Origin: an uncultured Ruminococcus sp.
Lineage (GTDB): Bacteria > Bacillota_A > Clostridia > Oscillospirales > Ruminococcaceae
Length of the DNA: 8,897 nt
NCBI GenBank assembly: GCA_947303535.1
Contig: CAMYYQ010000024.1
Span: forward strand, 1-8,897
Direction: 5' to 3'
Made by a program: the position numbers and the translations under genes. The notes beneath the pieces are model-generated. The model was not told the DNA's origin. It did not search any database and saw nothing but the letters and a program-made list of their open reading frames with translations. This document shows, piece by piece, positions 1 to 4,786 of the stretch (positions within the stretch are counted from its first letter, which is position 1; each line of letters starts with the position of its first letter).

Positions 1-240
1 TCATCTTCGGAAGAAAAATTCATCTATATATCCATTGTACAGAACGATAACAAGATCAGGATATGCGTAATGAATTCCTCGGACGAGGTAGATACAGAAA
101 ACCTTACAACTAAAAAGACAGGTGTCGGTCACGGCATAGGCGTCAGCAGTATCCGTGAAGCCGTCGATCAGCTGGACGGTATCCTCTCTTTTAAATACGA
201 AAAAGAAATATTTACAGCTGATATCATGATAGCATATTAA
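1..240 (+). CDS. GHKL-type sensor histidine kinase, AgrC/VirS-like, C-terminal end only
   Basis: Frame 1 is open from the first base to TAA at 238-240 and gives the last 79 residues of a protein whose start lies outside the window. The fragment is the end of a GHKL ATPase (HATPase_c_5) domain: beta strands around residues 7-24, an asparagine-serine pair after the strand (NSSD, 25-28), then TTKK followed by the glycine box GVGHGIG (41-47), and a terminal helix and strand pair (SIREAVDQLDG, FTADIMI). The HGIG box after a TxK stretch is typical of quorum-sensing kinases such as AgrC, VirS and ComD, which bind ATP here and phosphorylate LytTR-type response regulators. The sensor half is missing, so the signal is unknown. 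A hairpin terminator follows directly, so the gene is the last of its transcript. The family is fairly sure; the peptide-sensing role is inferred. Confidence 0.85.
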   Translation, partial: SSSEEKFIYISIVQNDNKIRICVMNSSDEVDTENLTTKKTGVGHGIGVSSIREAVDQLDGILSFKYEKEIFTADIMIAY

Positions 241-267
241 CGCCTCAATACTGAGGCGGTATTTTTT
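241..267 (+). terminator. Rho-independent terminator of the kinase gene
   Basis: The base after the kinase stop codon begins a perfect 7-bp stem, CGCCTCA (241-247) with TGAGGCG (252-258), loop ATAC, followed by GTA and six T (262-267). It separates the kinase transcript from the structured region downstream. Confidence 0.85.
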
Positions 268-318
268 ACATGAAATCACCAAAGACTTTAAATATTAATA
301 AATAATGAACAAAAATGT

Positions 319-347
319 GCATTTCACGCTAAAAAACTACATTTCAC
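319..347 (+). promoter_or_regulatory. Tandem direct repeat, candidate LytTR response-regulator site
   Basis: CATTTCACGC occurs twice, at 320-329 and 340-349, exactly 20 bp apart, which places both copies on the same face of the helix. The 9-bp cores are GCATTTCAC (319-327) and ACATTTCAC (339-347). Known LytTR regulators bind 9-bp direct repeats about 21-22 bp apart just upstream of a promoter; the second core closely resembles the pneumococcal ComE half-site ACATTTCAG. The sites end 9 bp before a -35-like box. The kinase encoded just upstream is of the class that pairs with LytTR regulators. The match to the class is by eye, and the cognate regulator is not in the window. Confidence 0.55.
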
Positions 348-356
348 GCAAAAGTA

Positions 357-390
357 TTGATTTATGCCATTTTATGCGCTATTATATAAT
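357..390 (+). promoter_or_regulatory. Promoter of the structured RNA region
   Basis: TTGATT (357-362) is followed after 17 bp by TATTAT (380-385). A consensus TATAAT at 385-390 is the alternative -10 box but leaves a 22-bp spacer; it could be used if an activator on the upstream repeats replaces the -35 contact. The first choice puts the transcript start near 391-393, right at the foot of the first hairpin, which favours it. Confidence 0.55.
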
Positions 391-391
391 T

Positions 392-620
392 TAATATCTG
401 CTCCGTCTGAAAGCAGATATTTACTTACGGCTTAGAGCCGTAACGAACTCCGCTTAATTTGGCTTTGTCCCCTGCGGAGACCCTTGACACTTGGTCATTC
501 GGACTTCCCCCCTATACCGAATATGGAGTCTCCGTGATAGGAAATCTTACGATGAAAACAATCTTTGTTTTCTTCTTGAAATAATATAGCAAAAAACTCC
601 CGAGGAACGGGAGCTTTTTT
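392..620 (+). ncRNA. Candidate structured small RNA with C-rich loops
   Basis: This stretch has no convincing gene but many hairpins between a promoter and a terminator. H1 is a 10-bp stem, 393-402 with 412-421. H2 is an 8-bp stem, 425-432 with 436-443, loop TAG. H3 pairs CTCCGC (448-453) with GCGGAG (474-479) around a 20-nt loop that holds GTCCCCT. A competing stem pairs CGGAGAC (475-481) with GTCTCCG (528-534). H4 pairs ATTCGG (497-502) with CCGAAT (517-522) around a 14-nt loop with six C (507-512). H5 pairs GAAAACAA (554-561) with TTGTTTTC (565-572). The terminator at 591-620 ends it. No + strand gene follows, so it is not a leader or riboswitch of a downstream gene. C-rich loops that pair with ribosome binding sites are known from staphylococcal RNAIII and other Firmicute small RNAs. 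I do not recognise a named RNA family; function is inferred from layout only. Confidence 0.5.
591..620. terminator. Bidirectional Rho-independent terminator
   Basis: CTCCCG (597-602) pairs with CGGGAG (608-613) around the loop AGGAA. Six A (591-596) lie before the stem and six T (615-620) after it, so it works in both directions: it ends the structured RNA on the + strand and the six-gene operon on the - strand, whose last stop codon is at 625-627. Confidence 0.85.
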
Positions 621-624
621 GTTT

Positions 625-2124
625 TTATGACATTTTCTCGCTGAGTATCACAGATGAGAGGTTATAATTTCTCAGATCGTCCCTTTCTGACCTGTAGCGC
701 AGTATCTCTTCCTCTGTTACAACGTCCTCATTATACGCCGTAAGAACTGCGTCATCGGACATTTTAAGAAGTGTTTTTGTATCAAGCTCTTCAAGGCAGC
801 CCGATTTGTACATCTCTATATTGTACTTCGCAATAACAGCCTCGGGACGTGAGAAGCAAAGGAGTCCGAACATAAGCACAAATGCCAGTGATATATCCCT
901 CGATATCTTCATCTCGAACCTGAACTGCTTTATGATGATAAATACGAATATTACTGCAAGAAGCACCATGAACCAGCTCGTGTAAAATCTCAGTGCTGTA
1001 AGTCCGTATCTGTTGATGTACATTATCATTTTGCTCATGGCTGTAGCTATAAGGATAAGAGTGAAAACGCTTATCATAATATTGTAGAATTTAAGCGCAA
1101 AGGGCTTTTCTCTGCCTGATTTTTTTGAGAAAAGGCTCATAAAGCAGGTAACTCCAAGATTTATGAGTGCAACTGCAAAAAGCTCGAAAAAGCCGCGTCT
1201 TGCGTAATTTGCATAGGTAAAGCCCTCGGGGAGCGAATTCGTAAAGGCTGAAAGGAAATATCCTGCCTGAGAAATGAAGAACAGCACATAAAGTACGCAT
1301 ATGGGCGTTACTGCTGTATATACGATAAGATTGCTCAGGAAGCGCATATTGTACATCTTCTGTGTGCATGACTGCTCATCAAGGGCATTGAGAGCGTTGC
1401 GGTGAGCGTTTGAATAAAACAGTCCGAAGAGATACATTGAGCATGGCAGAGCTAATATGAGCTGGAGGATAATGTCCCAGAAGCCGTTTCCGATATTATT
1501 GAATATCCCGTTCAACATTCGTTCAAGACCGTCATCAGCCGACATGAGCAGAGCTGCAACTACTGCCGTAAGAGGTACTGTAATGAGAAGTCCTATCAGT
1601 ATGTATCTTGCATTTGAAGCTTTTTTGGAATTTGAAAGCACATCTGAGGCTATTTTTCCCTGTGTGCCTAAATGTGACAAAGGGAACTGAAAAACAGCCT
1701 TGCACATGGCAAACGGAAGAAAACGGTCGATATTCCTGTTTGAAGCTCCCACAGAGTATACGAAATACGCTCCTGCACCTATGAGAAATACTGTATCCAG
1801 CCCTTTTATGAGATCATTTGCGGTAATTGAAAATACTCCGCTGAAAATATACAGTACTGCTGCAAGCAGCTTATTAAAGCGTGAAAACTCACATTCCTTT
1901 TTCTTTAAGTAGATGATCGCCGCGGAAATGATAGCTATGAAAAGTCCCGTTGTTACGAATCCCATTACATGAAACAGCACATATCTCACGAAACAAAACG
2001 CCGCTATCATCGCAAATACGGATATCACCACGTCTGCCCTTGTGTATTCGGGCTTTTCCGTTTCATCGTGCTGAGCAGCAAAAGCGTTGCTCTCATTAGA
2101 TACGCTAAGCATATTATTCTCCAT
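625..2124 (-). CDS. DUF4173 multi-span membrane protein
   Basis: The product is a 499-residue integral membrane protein of unknown function. After a polar cytoplasmic start of about 30 residues come roughly ten to eleven hydrophobic segments (near 31-50, 55-72, 86-104, 110-127, 173-193, 216-238, 265-290, 312-333, 346-368, 380-399, 409-425), then a polar tail. Features that recall DUF4173 proteins are YARRGFFELFAVALIN (307-322), YINRYGLTALRFY (369-381) and a tail beginning RPEAVIAKYNIEMY (426-439) followed by LLKMSDDAVLTAY. The ATG at 2124 has GGAGAG about 8 bases upstream and overlaps the end of the preceding gene by 11 bases, so the two are probably translationally coupled. It is the last gene of the operon. 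No enzymatic motif was seen; the family is likely, the role unknown. Confidence 0.8.
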   Translation of the reverse strand: MENNMLSVSNESNAFAAQHDETEKPEYTRADVVISVFAMIAAFCFVRYVLFHVMGFVTTGLFIAIISAAIIYLKKKECEFSRFNKLLAAVLYIFSGVFSITANDLIKGLDTVFLIGAGAYFVYSVGASNRNIDRFLPFAMCKAVFQFPLSHLGTQGKIASDVLSNSKKASNARYILIGLLITVPLTAVVAALLMSADDGLERMLNGIFNNIGNGFWDIILQLILALPCSMYLFGLFYSNAHRNALNALDEQSCTQKMYNMRFLSNLIVYTAVTPICVLYVLFFISQAGYFLSAFTNSLPEGFTYANYARRGFFELFAVALINLGVTCFMSLFSKKSGREKPFALKFYNIMISVFTLILIATAMSKMIMYINRYGLTALRFYTSWFMVLLAVIFVFIIIKQFRFEMKISRDISLAFVLMFGLLCFSRPEAVIAKYNIEMYKSGCLEELDTKTLLKMSDDAVLTAYNEDVVTEEEILRYRSERDDLRNYNLSSVILSEKMS

Positions 2125-2509
2125 AATAGTTCTCTCCGTTCTGAAGCATTTCCGCTTCTTCTTTTTTTCCTTTTCTGTATTCTCTGAAAGCCATTATCAG
2201 CGGTATGGGCATAAGAAATATAACAGCAATGATCTCCGCAGCTGCCACGATAGAACCATATTCTTCATTTGCTATATCTCTTGCCAGATATGTTGTCAGC
2301 AGCAAGGTTATAAATATGGCTGTACCCGAGTACCATACATAAGGTCTTGCAAAACAGTCAAATGACACGACTATTGCAGTTACAAGGCTGCACAGGAAGT
2401 TTATAACGCAGTACACCGTAAAAAATATCATCATCGGCATAAATATGAACATCGTTGTCAGCAATGACATAAAAAACCAGTAACGTACCTTTTTCCATTG
2501 CTCTTTCAT
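2114..2509 (-). CDS. Small multi-span membrane protein of unknown function
   Basis: The 131-residue product has hydrophobic segments near residues 11-33, 34-50, 62-79 and 86-107 and a charged lysine- and glutamate-rich tail, as in a small four-span membrane protein. I do not recognise the family. The frame stays open to a GTG at 2527, but that codon has no ribosome site in front, while the ATG at 2509 follows GGGGGGAG by four bases, so the ATG is chosen. The start is 14 bases after the stop of the upstream gene, and the end overlaps the DUF4173 gene by 11 bases; it is clearly inside an operon. The six-G ribosome site is unusual and is discussed under findings. Confidence 0.7.
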   Translation of the reverse strand: MKEQWKKVRYWFFMSLLTTMFIFMPMMIFFTVYCVINFLCSLVTAIVVSFDCFARPYVWYSGTAIFITLLLTTYLARDIANEEYGSIVAAAEIIAVIFLMPIPLIMAFREYRKGKKEEAEMLQNGENYYGE

Positions 2510-2523
2510 TTTGCTCCCCCCGT

Positions 2524-2817
2524 TCACGCTACGAGAAAATAGTCTATACCGTACAGCATAAGTACCGAAAGCAATACCCTGTACATCGCCATAACAGCTC
2601 CCACTGACTTTGGAATGGATTCGTCCTTGAAGTAGAGCCGCTTGAAGCCTATGGGTATGACAGCTGTTATAAGAGCTATTATGCCTGCGATATTAAGATA
2701 TTCGCTGCCGCCTGCACACAGCACAGAGCAGATAAGGAAATCAAACACACACAGAGCCATGTCTATGCCGTGAGTATATCTCAGTTCATGTACCTTTGTA
2801 GCTGCTGTTTTTTTCAT
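2524..2817 (-). CDS. Small three-span membrane protein of unknown function
   Basis: The 97-residue product has three hydrophobic stretches (near residues 18-36, 42-57 and 74-95), with basic residues KRLYFK after the second. No family is recognised. The ATG at 2817 has a very strong ribosome site, GAGGAGGG, about 7 bases upstream. It lies between a hairpin-containing 97-bp gap and the closely following 131-residue membrane gene. It could be the first gene of a sub-transcript if the weak promoter-like sequence in the gap is used; otherwise it is the fourth gene of the operon. Confidence 0.7.
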   Translation of the reverse strand: MKKTAATKVHELRYTHGIDMALCVFDFLICSVLCAGGSEYLNIAGIIALITAVIPIGFKRLYFKDESIPKSVGAVMAMYRVLLSVLMLYGIDYFLVA

Positions 2818-2839
2818 AACGATCCCTCCTCAAAGACTT

Positions 2840-2868
2840 ATTATAAATATCTGTATACTATGTTTAGA
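2840..2868 (-). promoter_or_regulatory. Weak possible internal promoter in the operon
   Basis: Read on the - strand, TATAAT (2845 down to 2840) stands about 20 bases before the ribosome site of the 97-residue gene. The hexamer 17 bp upstream, TCTAAA, is a poor -35 box, so this is only a possible internal start that could separate the last three genes from the first three. Confidence 0.25.
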
Positions 2869-2881
2869 GCTTGCCCCCGTG

Positions 2882-2914
2882 TGCGGAAATACGTTACCCC
2901 GTATTATTTCCGCA
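2882..2914. other. Hairpin between two genes of the operon
   Basis: A 10-bp perfect inverted repeat, TGCGGAAATA (2882-2891) with TATTTCCGCA (2905-2914), encloses a 13-base loop and begins right after the stop codon of the 123-residue gene (2915-2917). On the operon strand no T run follows, so a strong intrinsic terminator is unlikely there; it could stabilise or mark the 3' end of the upstream messenger, or reduce read-through. On the + strand it is followed by TTATTTTATTG, but no + strand gene precedes it. Confidence 0.45.
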
Positions 2915-3286
2915 TTATTTTATTGTTATCTGTATCTCGGAACAAACGTCTCTTCTGTCCCCTTTTGCCTTTACCATGACATTGAGCTTTCCTGTTTTTT
3001 CGCCTACCATAAGTGAGCTTCCGTCGCTCATTATGGCAAGCTTTTCGTGTCCGCCGTCCTCCCACTGAGCACTTGATATCTCTTTATCTATACAGCTTTC
3101 AAATTCAGCTATATCGCTCAGTTTCACCTCTGAACCGGGTGGGAATACAAGCTGTTCCTTTGCAGTTATAACAGGTATTTTCTGATAATGCTTTATCTGA
3201 AATGCAGTATATCCTGCAATGAACAGCCCGAATACGAATATCACAGCTACGATAAGCTTTAATATCCGCCATATCGCCCTTGACAT
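2915..3286 (-). CDS. Membrane-anchored protein with an extracellular Ig-like domain
   Basis: The 123-residue product has a short basic start, one membrane span (about residues 6-28), then an outside domain of about 90 residues rich in predicted beta strands: it contains PPGSEVKLSDI, a tryptophan strand (SSAQWED), IMSDGSSLMVGEKTGKLNVMVKAKG and ends with an SEIQITIK strand. That spacing resembles bacterial Ig-like (BIG2-type) domains, but the likeness is by eye. The frame can be extended upstream to 3361, inside the regulator gene, but the ATG at 3286 is chosen because AGGGG lies about 8 bases before it and the regulator gene stops only four bases upstream. The location suggests a surface partner of the membrane proteins in the same operon. 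Function is unknown. Confidence 0.7.
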   Translation of the reverse strand: MSRAIWRILKLIVAVIFVFGLFIAGYTAFQIKHYQKIPVITAKEQLVFPPGSEVKLSDIAEFESCIDKEISSAQWEDGGHEKLAIMSDGSSLMVGEKTGKLNVMVKAKGDRRDVCSEIQITIK

Positions 3287-3290
3287 ATAC

Positions 3291-3503
3291 TCACCCCTGT
3301 TCCCGTCTGAATTCCAGTATATCTCCCGGCTGACATTCAAGCTCCTCGCATATCTTTTCAAGAGTCGAAAAGCGCACAGCCTTTGCCTTGCCTGTTTTCA
3401 GTATGGATAGATTTGCAGTTGTTATGCCTACTCTTTCTGCAAGCTCCTGAGAGGACATCTTCCGCTTCGCCATCATTACATCAAGATTTACTATGATCGG
3501 CAT
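3291..3503 (-). CDS. YozG-like XRE-family transcriptional regulator
   Basis: The 70-residue product is a single Cro/C1 helix-turn-helix domain of the YozG type. It begins MPIIVNLDVMMAKRKMSSQ, with the helix-turn-helix at about residues 18-36 (SQELAERVGITTANLSILK) and a final helix and strand STLEKICEELECQPGDILEF (46-65), the standard end of this family. The ATG at 3503 is chosen: AAGGAGGT sits 8 bases before it, whereas the GTG at 3512 is inside that ribosome site. The site overlaps the TAA of the DUF2975 gene, 13 bases upstream. YozG-like regulators beside DUF2975 proteins are a frequent Firmicute pair, and the regulator is expected to control its own operon, probably through the repeats at 4047-4082. 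Its ligand, if any, is unknown. Confidence 0.9.
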   Translation of the reverse strand: MPIIVNLDVMMAKRKMSSQELAERVGITTANLSILKTGKAKAVRFSTLEKICEELECQPGDILEFRREQG

Positions 3504-3516
3504 GGAAAACACCTCC

Positions 3517-3984
3517 TTATATAGTAAAGTCGTTTTCCGACTTTATCTCTACAGCCTTCTCAAACACGTTTTTCAGCACGCGCATGATAAGCCCGAACAT
3601 TATGGCTACCATTCCTACAAAGGCGAATATTGAGCTCCACAGCCCGAATATGATGCATACTGCTCCTGCCGCCATACATATCCACGATATCCTGCGCAGA
3701 CAGCTTGTGTTCTTTGGTATGAACACCTCGTCCTTTCGGATATTGCCAAGAAGTACGTGCAGATTCCAGAGTGCTGCCAGTGCAAGTGCGTCACATACAT
3801 AAAGGGTTATGCACATGGGCAGATACATGGTCTCTCTGTCAAGTACACCTGCCGCTTCGACAGTCATTTCGTACTGATACCATTCGGCTATGGTAGGTAT
3901 GAAAAAGGCTACAAATACAGCCACACCTGCTGCCGCTATGGTAAGTACACGGGATAAAAATAAAGATCTGTTGTTATTCCACAT
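3517..3984 (-). CDS. DUF2975 family membrane protein
   Basis: The 155-residue product has four membrane spans, near residues 9-30, 55-79, 98-117 and 118-137, which is the usual size and layout of DUF2975 proteins. The charged link between spans two and three (NIRKDEVFIPKNTSCLRRISW, about 81-101) carries the family pattern of an F-x-P-x-N segment followed by LRxIsW. The ATG at 3984 follows GAGGAG by about 9 bases. It is the first gene after the promoter at 4031-4059 and is followed at 13 bases by the YozG-like regulator. Its biochemical role is not known; the stable pairing suggests that it may sense something at the membrane and affect the regulator, which is inference. Confidence 0.85.
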   Translation of the reverse strand: MWNNNRSLFLSRVLTIAAAGVAVFVAFFIPTIAEWYQYEMTVEAAGVLDRETMYLPMCITLYVCDALALAALWNLHVLLGNIRKDEVFIPKNTSCLRRISWICMAAGAVCIIFGLWSSIFAFVGMVAIMFGLIMRVLKNVFEKAVEIKSENDFTI

Positions 3985-4030
3985 ATATCGTCGCTCCTCT
4001 GTGTTTTTTCAGTTTTCTTACTGTGACTAT

Positions 4031-4059
4031 AGTATAGCACATAAAATATCATTTGTCAA
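4031..4059 (-). promoter_or_regulatory. Strong sigma-A promoter of the DUF2975 operon
   Basis: On the - strand TTGACA (4059-4054) is followed after exactly 17 bp by TATACT (4036-4031), a near-consensus promoter about 45 bases upstream of the DUF2975 start codon. Its -35 box lies inside one of two repeated sites, as expected for repression. Confidence 0.85.
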
Positions 4060-4082
4060 TAGAAAATTATCGTTTTTCAATA
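4047..4082. promoter_or_regulatory. Two-copy operator, probably for the YozG-like regulator
   Basis: TATCATTTGTCAATA (4047-4061) and TATCGTTTTTCAATA (4068-4082) match at 13 of 15 positions and start 21 bp apart, two helical turns. The second copy sits in an imperfect 17-bp palindrome, TTATCG-N5-CAATAA (4067-4083), with one mismatch between arms; the first has weaker symmetry. Copy one covers the -35 box of the DUF2975 promoter; copy two lies upstream of it and about 25 bp before the -35 box of the divergent sigma-factor promoter. Autorepression by the operon's XRE protein is the simplest reading, but no binding data exist here. Confidence 0.5.
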
Positions 4083-4106
4083 ATTTTTTTCTGTTTCTCA
4101 AAATCG

Positions 4107-4135
4107 TTGCTTTTTTTGTGAAAAAATGGTATAAT
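4107..4135 (+). promoter_or_regulatory. Promoter of the ECF sigma factor gene
   Basis: TTGCTT (4107-4112) and a perfect TATAAT (4130-4135) are separated by 17 bp, giving a start near 4142 and a leader of about 65 bases before the ATG at 4208. It looks like an ordinary sigma-A promoter rather than a self-recognised ECF promoter. Confidence 0.75.
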
Positions 4136-4207
4136 AAAGTGTCTGAAATATACCCATTCATTCGATTATTTTTATTGAATGCATTCAAAATAAAGGAGGA
4201 ATTTCTG

Positions 4208-4786
4208 ATGACAGATGCCGAACTGAAAGAGCTTATGTCTCAGTCTGTACCAAAATGTCACAGAGCAGTCTTTGACCTGTACTGTAACTATGTCTACGCG
4301 ATAGTTATAGATATCCTCAGAAATTGTGGGACTCGTGAGGATATAGAGGATTGTGTCAGTGATATATTCATGAAGCTTTATAAGCGTTTTGACGTAAATA
4401 CTGACTTTTCAGGCAACCTCAAGGGATACATAGGTACGATATCAAGGAATACAGCTATAGACGCTTTTCGCAGACTCAGCGTCCATAACAACAGGAATTT
4501 CTCTATAGACGAAAACAACATGGAAGAACTGCGTTCTGACGACTCATTGATGGAAAATTCAGAAAAAAAGGAACAATCACGTATCATTCTCGGAAAGATC
4601 AAGGAATTGGGAGAGCCCGACTCAACTATTATAATCCAGCAGTATTATTACAACCGGACAGCTAAAGAGATCGCTGAGAGTATCTCTATGTCATCTGCTG
4701 CCGTACAAAAACGCAGCAGCCGCGCAAAACAAAGACTTAAATTACTTCTCGCTGAAGCAGGCATTGGCAAGGAGGGGTTGATTTGA
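4208..4786 (+). CDS. RNA polymerase sigma factor, ECF subfamily
   Basis: The 192-residue product has the two domains of an extracytoplasmic-function sigma factor. Region 2 covers about residues 18-90: the helix VFDLYCNYVYAIVIDIL, the acidic segment REDIEDCVSDIFMKLYKRF that contacts core polymerase, and KGYIGTISRNTAIDAFRR, which reads the -10 box. A polar linker (about 91-125) leads to region 4 (about 126-182) with the helix-turn-helix NRTAKEIAESISMSSAAVQKR that reads the -35 box. The frame is open well upstream, to 3890, but GGAGG lies 8 bases before the ATG at 4208 and the promoter is at 4107-4135, so the longer form is rejected. Its stop codon overlaps the TTG start of the next gene by three bases, typical of a sigma and anti-sigma pair. 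The target genes are unknown. Confidence 0.93.
   Translation: MTDAELKELMSQSVPKCHRAVFDLYCNYVYAIVIDILRNCGTREDIEDCVSDIFMKLYKRFDVNTDFSGNLKGYIGTISRNTAIDAFRRLSVHNNRNFSIDENNMEELRSDDSLMENSEKKEQSRIILGKIKELGEPDSTIIIQQYYYNRTAKEIAESISMSSAAVQKRSSRAKQRLKLLLAEAGIGKEGLI
4771..4777 (+). promoter_or_regulatory. Ribosome site that supports a TTG start
   Basis: GGAGGGG lies 5 bases before TTG at 4783-4785, which overlaps the TGA of the sigma gene (4784-4786). A second site, AAGGAG (4795-4800), stands 9 bases before an in-frame ATG at 4810, so a product shorter by nine residues is also possible. Confidence 0.6.

Noticed and set aside
1..282. A 93-codon - strand frame opposite the kinase tail
   Set aside because: It reads antisense to a clear GHKL domain and crosses the terminator; no ribosome site or family feature was seen.
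392..620. Riboswitch or T-box leader
   Set aside because: No + strand gene lies downstream of the terminator, and no T-box specifier or AGGGTGG-type antiterminator motif was seen.
3890..4207. Upstream extension of the sigma-factor frame
   Set aside because: It runs through the divergent DUF2975 gene start and both promoters; the ATG at 4208 has a good ribosome site and matches the family start.
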